Origin: JAFARZ01 sp035651595
GTDB taxonomy: Bacteria; Actinomycetota; Actinomycetes; Streptosporangiales; Streptosporangiaceae
Direction: 5' to 3'
NCBI GenBank assembly: GCA_035651595.1
Contig: DASRFJ010000360.1
Location: forward strand, 1-64,000
DNA length: 64,000 bases
Position numbers and translations under genes: made by a program. The notes under the pieces were generated by a model. The model had not been told where the DNA came from, made no database searches, and was given only the letters and a program-made list of their open reading frames with translations. Positions 36,443 through 47,051 of this stretch are shown here, piece by piece (position 1 is the stretch's first letter; every line of letters begins with the position of its first letter).

Positions 36443-37003
36443 ATGGACCAGGCAGAGCCGAGCCTGCCGCAGAAGCGGCCAAGGCGCCCTGAGCCCCAGT
36501 CATGGGAGCGGCGGGCCGACCCCGTGCCGCGCCAGCGTGGCGCCGACCCGGCCAACAGGCTTGATCATCCCGTTATCGTCGGTTACAACGGGTCACCGTC
36601 AAGCCGGAACGCGATGGCCTACGCGGCCGGGGTGGCCATGCGGCTGAACCGGCCGCTGCTGATCGTCTACGTGTGTTCGTCCGGGGTCTACTGCGAGCCG
36701 CTGACCGGCCAGGTCGTCGGCGTCCAGCGGGACACCGAGGCGCTGGAGCGCTGGCTGCTCGCCGAACTCGACCAGGTCACCGGCGGGCTCTGCGGCTGCG
36801 AGGGAACCGACGGTGCCGTGCTCGAGGTGCATGTGCGGACCCGGCGGGGCAGCCCGGCCAGGGAACTCGCCGCGGCGGCGGCCGAATTCAGCGCCGACGC
36901 GCTGGTGATCGGGGCTCCCGCGCACTTCTGGCACCGGATCGCGGGCTCGGTGCCCGGCTGGCTGGCCCGGCACGCCCGGTGCCCCGTGATCGTGGTCCCG
37001 TAA
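36443..37003 (+). CDS. Universal stress protein (UspA family)
   Basis: 186 residues. A polar 40-residue N-terminal extension is followed by one Usp domain: VIVGYNGSPSSRNAMAYAAG, ALVIGAPAHFWHRI, then GSVPGWLARHARCPVIVV, which is the ATP-binding G-S-V/PV end. The pair of cysteines in GLCGCEG is unusual but has no clear meaning. Monocistronic, followed by the tRNA-Leu gene on the other strand. Confidence 0.85.
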   Translation: MDQAEPSLPQKRPRRPEPQSWERRADPVPRQRGADPANRLDHPVIVGYNGSPSSRNAMAYAAGVAMRLNRPLLIVYVCSSGVYCEPLTGQVVGVQRDTEALERWLLAELDQVTGGLCGCEGTDGAVLEVHVRTRRGSPARELAAAAAEFSADALVIGAPAHFWHRIAGSVPGWLARHARCPVIVVP

Positions 37004-37033
37004 GCCGCGTCATAAAGCGTCATAAAGAAGTTC

Positions 37034-37119
37034 TGGTGGGCGAGGAGGGATTTGAACCCTCACATCCTTTCGGACACACGGACCTGAACCGTGCGCGTCT
37101 GCCGTTCCGCCACTCGCCC
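37034..37119 (-). tRNA. tRNA-Leu (anticodon CAG) with encoded CCA
   Basis: On the minus strand, the acceptor GGGCGAG/CTCGCCC, the anticodon stem-loop CGGTTCAGGTCCG, a long variable arm and the T-arm AGGGTTCAAATCCCT identify a leucine tRNA for CUG. Unlike the two tRNA-Ser genes here, the terminal ACCA is encoded (37034-37037). Its position just upstream of fhaA matches other actinomycetes. Confidence 0.95.
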
Positions 37120-37206
37120 GGGGCGACGAGTTAGATTAGCACGACCACGAGCGCTCTTGCGCCCCGGATACCATCGGATGCGAGGAATTCGAAGGGAGGT
37201 GGCACG

Positions 37207-37992
37207 GTGGGAGTCCTGCAGCGATTCGAGCGACGGCTCGAGGGCATGGTCGAGGGCGCCTTCGCGCGCGCCTTCAAGTCCGAACTGCAGCCGGTCGAGG
37301 TGGCGAGCGCGATTCAGCGTGAGATGGACGACCGGGCAGCCATCGTCGCCCAGGGGCGGACCCTGGTACCGAACGACTTCGTGGTCGAGATCGCGGACAC
37401 CGATCACGAGCGGCTCGAGGTGTACGCGGAGAGCCTGGGCGTCGAGCTGGCGAACCTCGCCAGGGACTATGCCAAAGAGCAGGGCTACTCGTTCGTCGGG
37501 CCCGTGCGCATGCGGTTCGAGGGCATCGGCGACCTGACCACCGGCACCTTCCGTATCCGGTCCGGCGTGATCCGCGGCTCCACGATCGAGGGCGGCGAGA
37601 TCAGGCAGCCGGCCAGCGACCTGCCGCGGGTGCAGCCCCGCGGCTTCCCCGGCCAGCCCAGGCTCCTCGTCAGCGGCCCCGATCAGGGCGGTGAGCAGCG
37701 CACTTATGAGCTGCAGACGCCGGTCACCCTGCTCGGCCGCGGCACCGACTGCGATTTGCGCCTGGTCGACCCCGGCGTGTCGCGGCATCACGCGGAGCTT
37801 CGCGTCGAGAACGATCAGGTGGTGCTCGTGGACCGCGGCTCCACCAACGGTACGTTCGTCAACGGGCAGCCGGTCCGCCGCGTCGTACTGACCGACGGGA
37901 CACATGTCACACTCGGCCGGACCACGCTAGTGTTCCGGCAAGACCCGACTGGAGCCGCCCCCGCGCGGAGCGGTAGCCGCAATCCCTACTAG
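37207..37992 (+). CDS. fhaA: FHA-domain protein FhaA
   Basis: 261 residues. The N-terminal DUF3662 domain has GVLQRFERRLEGMVEGAFARAFKSELQPVEVA and PNDFVVEIADTDHERLE. A C-terminal FHA domain (about 165-250) has LLGRGTDCDLRLVDPGVSRHHAEL and GSTNGTFVNG for phosphothreonine binding. FhaA binds phosphorylated MviN/PknB targets to control peptidoglycan synthesis. The GTG at 37207 follows GGGAGGTGGCACG. It is the first gene of the division-signalling operon. Confidence 0.95.
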   Translation: MGVLQRFERRLEGMVEGAFARAFKSELQPVEVASAIQREMDDRAAIVAQGRTLVPNDFVVEIADTDHERLEVYAESLGVELANLARDYAKEQGYSFVGPVRMRFEGIGDLTTGTFRIRSGVIRGSTIEGGEIRQPASDLPRVQPRGFPGQPRLLVSGPDQGGEQRTYELQTPVTLLGRGTDCDLRLVDPGVSRHHAELRVENDQVVLVDRGSTNGTFVNGQPVRRVVLTDGTHVTLGRTTLVFRQDPTGAAPARSGSRNPY

Positions 37993-38021
37993 CCCCCAGA
38001 GGGCGAGGACATCGCATCCGG

Positions 38022-38494
38022 ATGAACGAGCTGACCCTCACCCTCATCAGGGTGGCCTTCTTGGCGGTGCTCTGGCTATTCGTCATCGCCGCCATCGGCG
38101 TGGTGCGCACCGACCTGCTTGGCGGGCCGGCCACCGCGCCGCGGCCACGGAGGGCACGGCAGGCTCCGGCACCCCGGCCGCCCAAGCCGGCGCGGTCCGG
38201 CCGGGGCACCCCACGGCTGCTGGTAGTGACCGCGGGAGCGCTCAAGGGCACCACGGTGGACCTGGCTCAGCAACAGATCACGCTGGGCCGGGCGAATGAC
38301 GCCACGATCGTGCTGAACGACGACTACGCTTCAAGCCGACATGCCCGGATTTTCCCGCAGGACGGCCAATGGATCGTCGAGGATCTCGGCTCCACCAACG
38401 GCACATACCTGGACCGGCAGAAGGTGACACGGCCGACACCGGTGCCGCTCGGCGTGCCCATCCGTATCGGCAAGACGGTCCTGGAGCTGCGCAG

Positions 38495-38498
<4 letters not shown>
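38022..38498 (+). CDS. fhaB: Membrane-anchored FHA-domain protein FhaB (FipA-like)
   Basis: 158 residues. The N-terminal membrane helix is LIRVAFLAVLWLFVIAAIGVV, followed by an Arg/Pro-rich linker and then an FHA domain with LGRANDATIVLNDDYASSRHARIF and LGSTNGTYLDR. This is the membrane-linked FHA partner of the Ser/Thr kinases, acting on septal wall synthesis and interacting with FtsZ-related complexes. Its stop overlaps the pstP start as ATGA, so the genes are translationally coupled. Confidence 0.94.
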
Positions 38499-40149
<1,651 letters not shown>

Positions 40150-40153
<4 letters not shown>

Positions 40154-41556
40154 GCAGTACCACCATGCCGACCCCCGCGGCAAGCCACGACGAGAACCTC
40201 GTCGCTGGCGGTAGGCGGCGTACCGAGCTGACCATGCTCTTGTTCGCCATCGGGATCGTCGCGTTCGCGTTCATCGAGGCGGGCTACGGCCTGTTCAACA
40301 CGCTGCCCGCGACGATCTTCGAGTACCTGCTGGTGTTCATCGTGCTCGTCGCGGTGGCGCACCTGGCGATGCGCCGCTGGGCGCCGTTCGCGGACCCGTT
40401 GCTGCTCCCGCTCGGCGCGCTGCTGAACGGGCTCGGCCTGGTGATGATGTACCGGCTCGGGCAGGGCGCCGGGCACCGGATTGCCCCGTCCACCGTCGGC
40501 GTCCAGCTGCTCTACTCGGCGATCGGCATCGGCTGCCTGATCGCGGTGCTGGCGCTGATCAGGGAGCCGCGGGTGCTCCAGCGCTATACCTATACGCTCG
40601 GCGCGGTCGGCCTGGTGCTGATCGCGACGCCCGCGCTGCTGCCCGCCAGCATCAGCGAGGTCTCCGGTGCCAAGATCCAGATCGCGCTCGGCGGGTTCAC
40701 CGTCCAGCCGGAGGAGTTCGCCAAGCTCGCGCTGGCGGTCAGCTTCGCCGGCTACCTGGTGGTCAAGCGGGACGTGCTGGCGCTGGCCGGCCGGCGGGCG
40801 CTCGGCATCGACCTGCCCCGCGCCCGTGACCTCGGGCCGATCGTGGTCGCCTGGGCGGTCAGCCTGCTGCTGCTGGTCTTCGAGAGCGACATCGGCACCA
40901 GCGCGGTGTTCATGGGCCTGTTCGTGGCGATGCTGTACATCGCCACGTCGCGCACGTCCTGGCTGCTGATCGGCTTCCTGATGTTCGTGGTCGGCGCGTT
41001 CCTGGCCAGCAAGCTGTTCGGCCACGTCGGTGAGCGGTTTGACATCTGGCTGCACCCGTACACGTCCGCGAACCTCACCGACCACTCCTTCCAGCTGGTG
41101 CAGGGTATGGAGGGCATGGGATACGGCGGCCTGCTCGGCAAGGGCCTGGGCGCCGGCATGCCGTACAAGACCCCGCTGGTGCAGAGCGACTTCATCTTCA
41201 CCGCGTTCGGCGAGGAGATCGGGCTGGCCGGCGTGATGGCGATCCTGCTGGTCTACGGGCTGATCGTGCAGCGCGGCATGCGCACCGCGATCTCGGTCAA
41301 GGACCCGTTCTCCAAGCTGCTGGCTGGCGGCCTCTCGTTCATGCTGGCGCTCCAGGTGTTCGTCATCGTCGGCGGCGTGACCAGGCTGATCCCGCTGACC
41401 GGCATCACCACCCCGTTCCTGTCCCAGGGCGGGTCCTCGCTGGTTGCCAGCTGGATCATGATCGGGCTGCTGGCCCGGCTGTCCGACACCGCACGGAGGC
41501 CGCCGCCGCGGCCGATCCAGGAGGAGGGGCTGACCCAGGTGGTGACGCTGAAGTGA
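40150..41556 (+). CDS. rodA: SEDS peptidoglycan polymerase RodA/FtsW-family
   Basis: 468 residues, about 10-12 membrane helices. SEDS motifs include GGFTVQPEEFAKLALAV, FESDIGTSAVFMGLF, the long extracytoplasmic loop with DHSFQLVQGMEGMGYGGLLGKGL, and the C-terminal IPLTGITTPFLSQGGSSLVASW. It polymerises lipid II at the lateral wall or septum and works with the PBP encoded next. The GTG start overlaps the pstP stop; an ATG start further upstream would fall in pstP. Confidence 0.95.
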
Positions 41557-43070
41557 ACCGCGCACTGAAGCGGCTGTCCATCGCGGTGCTGGTCATGTTC
41601 CTGCTGCTGCTCATCAACGTGAACTACCTCCAGGGCTTCCAGACCGCCAAGCTCGCCGGCCTGCCGGGCAATTCGCGTACGTTCTACGCCCAGTTCCAGT
41701 ACCAGCGCGGCGACATCGAAACCGCGGACGGCGTCACGATCGCCAAGTCGGTGCTGAGCTCGGCCGCGGACTACGCGAAGTACGGCATCAAGTACCAGCG
41801 CACCTATCCGTCCGGCGAAGAGTACGCGCCGGTCACCGGCTACGACACGATCTTCGGGCACACCCCGACCGGGGAGACCGGCATCGAGTACTACGAGGAC
41901 TCGGTGCTCAACGGCAACGACTCCTCGCTGACCGTCCGCAACTTCATCGACATGATCACCGGCAAGCCGCGCAAGGGCGCCAGCGTGATGGTGACGATCA
42001 ACTCCAAGGCGCAGGACGCGGCCTACCAGGCGCTGGCGAGCAAGCTCAAGGGCACCGGCCACCATGGCGCGGTGGTCGCCCTCGACCCGGCCACCGGCAA
42101 GATCCTGGCCATGGCCAGCTACCCCAGCTACGACCCGGGCCTGCTCGCCGTGCACAGCGGTGACCAGCTCACGGCCAACGACAACAAGCTGCTGCACGAC
42201 CCCGCCAATCCGCTGCTGAACCAGGCGATCGGCGCCACGTACGCACCCGGGTCGACGTTCAAGATCGTGACCAGCTCGGCGTTCTTCGGCAAGAACGCGG
42301 GCAACAACCCGCAGACGATGGTGTCCTCGCCCAACCAGCTGGTGCTGCCCCAGACCAACAACGTGCTGGTCAACGACGGCGGCGAGACGTGCGGCGACGG
42401 CAGCGGGACGACCACGCTGATCCAGGCCTTCCTCCAGTCCTGCAACACCACGTTCGGCAAGCTCGGCATGAGCGTGATCGGCGCCAACGCGCTGAACGCC
42501 ACGGCCGGCGCGTTCGGCATGAACAGCTCGTCGCTGAACATCCCGATGCCGGTGGCGCAGAGCAATTACGTCATCCCGCCCAGCCTGGCGACTACCGCGT
42601 ATTCCGCGATCGGCCAGTTCAGCGACACGGTCACCGCGATGCAGGAGGCCATGTTCGCCGCCGCGATCGCGAACCAGGGCAAGCTGATGAAGCCCTACCT
42701 GATCCAGCAGGTGATCGCCAGCGACCTCAGCACCCTCCGCAGCACCGCGCCTTCCTTGCTGAACCAGGCGGTCTCCCCCTCCGTTGCCAGTAACGTGGCG
42801 ACGATGATGAACGCGGTGACGCAGAACCCGGGCGGCACCGCGGCGCAGTTCAACACGGCGGCGACCGGCGTGGACATCGCGGGCAAGACCGGAACCGCGC
42901 AGAACGGGGTGAACAACGGGAACACGAACGATGCCGTGTTCACTTCGTTCGCGCCGTTCGGCAACCCGAGGATAGCCGTCGGCGTCATAATCCAAGGCGG
43001 CGGCTACGGGGCCGTCGCGGCCGCGCCGATCGCTGTGCAGGTCATCAAGGCATACCTGGGGATACGGTGA
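41553..43070 (+). CDS. pbpA: Class B penicillin-binding protein (PbpA)
   Basis: 505 residues. A short cytoplasmic tail and membrane helix (LSIAVLVMFLLLLINVNYL) are followed by an N-terminal dimerisation region. The transpeptidase domain has SxxK in YAPGSTFKIV, the SCN motif in LQSCNTTFG and KTGTAQNG. It cross-links peptidoglycan made by the adjacent SEDS protein. The GTG start overlaps rodA by four bases and its stop overlaps pknA (GTGA). Confidence 0.95.
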   Translation: MNRALKRLSIAVLVMFLLLLINVNYLQGFQTAKLAGLPGNSRTFYAQFQYQRGDIETADGVTIAKSVLSSAADYAKYGIKYQRTYPSGEEYAPVTGYDTIFGHTPTGETGIEYYEDSVLNGNDSSLTVRNFIDMITGKPRKGASVMVTINSKAQDAAYQALASKLKGTGHHGAVVALDPATGKILAMASYPSYDPGLLAVHSGDQLTANDNKLLHDPANPLLNQAIGATYAPGSTFKIVTSSAFFGKNAGNNPQTMVSSPNQLVLPQTNNVLVNDGGETCGDGSGTTTLIQAFLQSCNTTFGKLGMSVIGANALNATAGAFGMNSSSLNIPMPVAQSNYVIPPSLATTAYSAIGQFSDTVTAMQEAMFAAAIANQGKLMKPYLIQQVIASDLSTLRSTAPSLLNQAVSPSVASNVATMMNAVTQNPGGTAAQFNTAATGVDIAGKTGTAQNGVNNGNTNDAVFTSFAPFGNPRIAVGVIIQGGGYGAVAAAPIAVQVIKAYLGIR

Positions 43071-44458
43071 CCGACTACCTGCTCGCTGGCCGCTACCGGC
43101 TGACCGACCGCATCGCGGCCGGCGGCATGGGCGAGGTCTGGCGCGGGTTCGACCAGCTGCTCAACCGCCGGGTCGCGGTGAAGCTGCTGCCCACCGTCCG
43201 GGAGGGCGACGGGTCCTCGCTGGCCAGGTTCCGGGCCGAGGCGCGGTACGCGGCCAGCCTGTCCCACTCCGGTATCGCCCGGGTCTACGACTACGGCGAG
43301 TCCTCGGAGTTCGGCGGCGCGTACCTGGTGATGGAGCTGGTGGACGGGGATCCGCTGTCGGCCATCCTGGCCCGAAACGGCCGGCTGTCGCCGGACGCCA
43401 CCCTGGACATCATCGGCCAGGCCGCCCTCGCACTCGATGCGGCGCACCAGGCGGGGATCGTGCACCGGGACATCAAGCCAGGCAACATCCTGATCGCCCC
43501 CGGCGGCACCGCGAAAATCACCGACTTCGGCATCGCGACAGCGGTGCGCGCGGCCCAGGCCTCGCACCTGACGCAGACCGGCATGGTGATGGGCACCGCC
43601 ATGTACGTGTCGCCCGAGCAGGCCACCGGCGCCCCGGTGACCGCGTCCTCGGACATCTACTCGCTCGGCGTCGTCGCGTTCGAGTGCCTGGCCGGCTGGC
43701 CCCCGTTCAACGCCCGCGAGCCGCTGGCCATCGCCTACGCGCACAAGCACGAGCCGGTGCCACAGCTACCGCCGGACGTTCCGCCGCCGGTGGCCGACCT
43801 GGTGCGGGCGATGCTCGCGAAGACCCCGGACGGCCGCCCGGCGAGCGCGCGGGCCGTCGCCGACCGCGCCAACGTGCTGCGCGACACCCTGGCGATGGGC
43901 GGCCCGTCCGAGCCGCTTCCAGTGTCCGGCCAGTTCCCGCCGCCAGCGACCCGCGCCGATCTGCCCGCCGCCGTTACCGACGACATTTTCTCCGAACGAC
44001 CTCTCCGTGCGACGAGCCAGATCCCTGAGCGCCAGCCGCCGCGGGGTCGGGACGCGGGTCAGCGCCGCTTGCTCGGCGCGGGCGTCACGGTGGCGGTGTG
44101 CGCGCTGGCCGCTGGGGTCAGCTTCTACCTCGCGGGCGGCATGGACAAGCCGGCCAGCAACACCGGGCACACGCAGCTTCAGGAGATGACCACCCCGGCC
44201 GATCCCGCGGTGGTGAGCAGCACTCCGGGACCGGGGAGCCCGACGCCGACTCAGCCCGGTCAGCTGCCGACCTCGCGGGGGGCCACGCCGACGAAGAAGC
44301 CGAAGCCGAAGAAGAGCACGCCGCCCACGAGGCCAGCGTCCACCCCGGCGTCGGTGCCGGCCAGCACGTCCGCGCCGGCCTCGGCGAGCGCCTCCGGGTC
44401 GGCGAGCGCCTCCGCGTCCGCAAGCTCCTCTCCGACCTCTCCGGCAACAAATGGATAA
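43067..44458 (+). CDS. pknA: Ser/Thr protein kinase PknA
   Basis: 463 residues. The Hanks-type kinase domain (about 8-270) has GMGEVWRG, the lysine VAVKLL, the catalytic HRDIKPGNILI and the DFG in ITDFGIA, with activation-loop Thr/Ser before MGTAMYVSPEQ. A juxtamembrane linker, one membrane helix (VTVAVCALAAGVSFYLAGG) and a Pro/Ser/Thr/Lys-rich external tail without PASTA domains distinguish PknA from PknB. It controls cell shape and division. It is separated from pknB by 54 nt, where an additional promoter could sit. Confidence 0.94.
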   Translation: MTDYLLAGRYRLTDRIAAGGMGEVWRGFDQLLNRRVAVKLLPTVREGDGSSLARFRAEARYAASLSHSGIARVYDYGESSEFGGAYLVMELVDGDPLSAILARNGRLSPDATLDIIGQAALALDAAHQAGIVHRDIKPGNILIAPGGTAKITDFGIATAVRAAQASHLTQTGMVMGTAMYVSPEQATGAPVTASSDIYSLGVVAFECLAGWPPFNAREPLAIAYAHKHEPVPQLPPDVPPPVADLVRAMLAKTPDGRPASARAVADRANVLRDTLAMGGPSEPLPVSGQFPPPATRADLPAAVTDDIFSERPLRATSQIPERQPPRGRDAGQRRLLGAGVTVAVCALAAGVSFYLAGGMDKPASNTGHTQLQEMTTPADPAVVSSTPGPGSPTPTQPGQLPTSRGATPTKKPKPKKSTPPTRPASTPASVPASTSAPASASASGSASASASASSSPTSPATNG

Positions 44459-44512
44459 CAATGCCCTCCTGGGCCCGACGATGTACGCGACAACGCAGGG
44501 TGGTTTGGCACA

Positions 44513-46282
44513 GTGCGAGACATGACACAGCCCCGGCTTCTCGGTGGCCGCTACGAACTCGACGGGGTCGTCGGGCGCGGTGGCATGGCCGAGGTGTACC
44601 GGGCACGCGATATCCGGCTTGACCGGATCGTCGCGATCAAGACGCTGCGCGCCGACCTCGCCAGGGACCAGACCTTCCAGGCTAGATTCCGCCGGGAAGC
44701 GCAGTCCGCGGCCTCGCTGAACCACCCGTCGATCGTCGCGGTCTACGACACCGGCGAGGACATGGCGACCGGCGTACCTGTGCCGTACATCGTCATGGAG
44801 TTCGTGGACGGCCGCACGGTGCGGGACCTGCTGATCGAGGGTCACCGGCTGCTGCCCGAGCGGTCCCTGGAGATCATCGACGGAGTGCTGCGAGCGCTGG
44901 AGTACAGCCACCAGGCCGGCATCGTGCACCGGGACATCAAGCCCGGCAACGTCATGGTGACGCGCAACGGCGACATCAAGGTCATGGACTTCGGCATCGC
45001 CAGGGCGATGAGCGACGCTCAGGCCACGATGACCCAGACCGCCCAGGTCATCGGCACGGCGCAGTACCTGTCGCCGGAGCAGGCCAGGGGCGATCGGGTG
45101 GACGCCCGCAGCGACCTGTACTCGGCCGGCTGCCTGCTGTACGAACTGCTCACCGGACGGCCGCCGTTCACCGGCGACTCCCCGGTCGCGATCGCCTACC
45201 AGCATGTGCGGGAGAACCCGATCCCGCCGTCGCGGATCGACCCGGACATCCCGCTGTGGGCGGACGCCATCGTGCTCAAGGCGATGGCGAAGAACCCGGC
45301 CGACCGCTACCAGAGCGCCGCCGAGATGCGCGCCGACCTCCAGCGCGCCGCGTCCGGCATGCCGATCGCGGCGCCGACCCGGGTGGACGTGTACGCCCCG
45401 CGCACCCGCATGATGGGCCAGGACTCGATGATGGCCGCGGGCGCGACCACCGCCATCCCGCCGGTCGACTACGACGACTACGAGGATCGCTATGGCGCCA
45501 GCGGGCGCCGAAGGGGAGGCGGCCGCCGGTGGATCCCGTGGGTGCTCGGCCTGGTGCTCGTCCTCGGCGTGGTCGGCGGCGCCGCCTATTACCTGCTCGG
45601 CTCCGGCAAGACCGGCACCTCCATCCCGCTGGTGCAGGGCATGCCCGTGGCGCAGGCCGAGGCGCAGCTCCGCGCGGCTCACCTGCGCTGGCAGGTCAAC
45701 AACGAGCCCAGCTCGTCGGTGCAGTCCGGCAACGTGATCAGCACCAACCCGGCAGAAGGCACAAACGTGGCGACGAACACGCTGGTCACCCTCAACGTGT
45801 CCACGGGCCCGCAGAAGGTCACCGTACCTGGGGTGGTCGGCGAACAGAACACCCAGGCGGAAACCGACCTGCAGGCCAAGGGCTTCTCGGTCGTCCAGAA
45901 GACCGATAGCACGTCGACTCAGCCGTCCGGCACGGTCACCAGGCAGAGCCCGTCGGCCAATACGCAGGCAACGCAGGGGTCGACGGTGACGATCTACGTG
46001 TCCGGCTCGGTCCAGGTGCCGAACAATCTGGTCGGCACCTCGCAGGACGCCGCCACCCAGGCGCTGAAGGCCGACGGTTTCAAGGTGAACGTGAATACCG
46101 TGGCCGGCCCCGCGGGCACCAGTCCGGGAACCGTGTGGAACGTCAGCCCGCAGGGTGGCACCACCGTGGCCCCAGGCTCGACCGTCACGATCTTCGTTCA
46201 GCCGAACGCGTCGCCGAGCCCCCCCTCGCCATCGTCTCCGAACCCCACCGGCAGCGGGACGCTCGGCTCGCCCGGCATCTAA
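44513..46282 (+). CDS. pknB: Ser/Thr protein kinase PknB with PASTA domains
   Basis: 589 residues. The kinase domain (about 15-285) has the nucleotide loop GRGGMAEVYRA, the catalytic HRDIKPGNVMVT and the DFG in VMDFGIA. A membrane helix lies near 345-365 (WIPWVLGLVLVLGVVGGAAYYLLG). Three extracytoplasmic PASTA repeats follow, beginning IPLVQGMPV, VTVPGVVGE and VQVPNNLVG, which bind muropeptides or lipid II. A Pro/Ser tail ends the protein. The GTG at 44513 or the ATG at 44522 may start it. Confidence 0.95.
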   Translation: MRDMTQPRLLGGRYELDGVVGRGGMAEVYRARDIRLDRIVAIKTLRADLARDQTFQARFRREAQSAASLNHPSIVAVYDTGEDMATGVPVPYIVMEFVDGRTVRDLLIEGHRLLPERSLEIIDGVLRALEYSHQAGIVHRDIKPGNVMVTRNGDIKVMDFGIARAMSDAQATMTQTAQVIGTAQYLSPEQARGDRVDARSDLYSAGCLLYELLTGRPPFTGDSPVAIAYQHVRENPIPPSRIDPDIPLWADAIVLKAMAKNPADRYQSAAEMRADLQRAASGMPIAAPTRVDVYAPRTRMMGQDSMMAAGATTAIPPVDYDDYEDRYGASGRRRGGGRRWIPWVLGLVLVLGVVGGAAYYLLGSGKTGTSIPLVQGMPVAQAEAQLRAAHLRWQVNNEPSSSVQSGNVISTNPAEGTNVATNTLVTLNVSTGPQKVTVPGVVGEQNTQAETDLQAKGFSVVQKTDSTSTQPSGTVTRQSPSANTQATQGSTVTIYVSGSVQVPNNLVGTSQDAATQALKADGFKVNVNTVAGPAGTSPGTVWNVSPQGGTTVAPGSTVTIFVQPNASPSPPSPSSPNPTGSGTLGSPGI

Positions 46283-46315
46283 CGAAGGTGGCGCGGAGGC
46301 GCTACTCTTGACTCC

Positions 46316-46567
46316 GTGCCAAAGTCTCGTGTTCGCCAGAAGGCGGTCTACACACCCCCGCCGCCCAAGACGGCGAGGCGGAAGGTCAGCGCCCCCTGGG
46401 TCGGCCCCGGTATCGTCGTCTGCCTCGTCGTCGGCCTAGCCTGGATCGTGGTGTACTACGCCACCCAGAACGGCATTCCCGGCATTTCCGCACTCGGCCC
46501 CTGGAACCTCGTGGTCGGCTTCGGCTTCATCATCGCGGGCGTGGTCCTGAGCACCCGCTGGCACTAG
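46316..46567 (+). CDS. crgA: Cell-division protein CrgA
   Basis: 83 residues. A basic N-terminus PKSRVRQKAVYTPPPPKTARRK is followed by two membrane helices (GPGIVVCLVVGLAWIVVYYA and LGPWNLVVGFGFIIAGVVLS) ending STRWH, exactly the CrgA layout. It stabilises the septum and coordinates FtsZ and PBPs in actinobacteria. The GTG start lies close after pknB. A stem-loop terminator follows the stop. Confidence 0.95.
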   Translation: MPKSRVRQKAVYTPPPPKTARRKVSAPWVGPGIVVCLVVGLAWIVVYYATQNGIPGISALGPWNLVVGFGFIIAGVVLSTRWH

Positions 46568-46573
46568 CCCCGC

Positions 46574-46595
46574 GCTAGCGTCCCCGGGCGCTAGC
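46574..46595 (+). terminator. Stem-loop after crgA
   Basis: GCTAGCG and CGCTAGC pair around TCCCCGGG, immediately after the crgA stop, and are followed by CTTCTCCC. It ends the division-kinase operon. Confidence 0.6.
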
Positions 46596-46712
46596 TTCTC
46601 CCGCGCCGTCGCGTCCGCCCCCGCGCTCACCCAGGTCCGCGTGCCCGCACACACCTCCCGCACCATCCGCACCATCCGTCGCGCCCGCTTACCTATGGAC
46701 GCGTTCGTTGTG

Positions 46713-46781
46713 GGCTCGGAGAAGATTGCGGACACTTACCCCCCCGAACTGGGAGGGTAAGTGTCCGCGATAATCCGAGCC
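46713..46781. repeat. Dispersed palindromic repeat, copy R3
   Basis: Reverse-orientation copy of the palindrome (core arms GACACTTACCC and GGGTAAGTGTC, centre on the minus strand AGTTCG). Outer arms GGCTCGGA and TCCGAGCC extend the symmetry to 69 bp. It lies in the gene-free gap between crgA and the rhomboid gene. Confidence 0.82.
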
Positions 46782-46867
46782 GTCTGCTCCCGTGCCCGGA
46801 AAGGGCTTTATGTTCGGTTTGGGGTACCTATTCCGGAAGCCTCAGCTGCATGATTCGCGCTCCCAGT

Positions 46868-46919
46868 CGCGTGGTTGTGGCAACCACGCGCATAGAACCG
46901 CCTGGTTGCCACAACCAGG
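46868..46919. repeat. Twin mirror-related hairpins
   Basis: CGCGTGGTTG-TGG-CAACCACGCG is followed 10 bp later by CCTGGTTG-CCA-CAACCAGG. The inner 15 bp of one is the reverse complement of the other, so the pair could also fold into one long hairpin. Both flanks carry the direct repeat TGAT(T)CGCGCTCCC. It lies in the crgA-rhomboid gap; no gene is visible from 46596 to 47051. Confidence 0.65.
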
Positions 46920-47051
46920 TGATCGCGCTCCCCGGCAGACGGGACAGAAGTGACGAAAGGCGGTCGGCCCCGTGGTGTAGCGGGCACGAGCGGGGGCGCA
47001 TAGCGAGCAAATGGGACACTCGCCTTCGCCGCCGGGGCCTCCTGTGCGCGG

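Noticed and set aside
43987..45682. Long minus-strand frames opposite pknA/pknB (e.g. stop near 43766)
   Set aside because: They are shadows of the kinase genes caused by high third-position GC.
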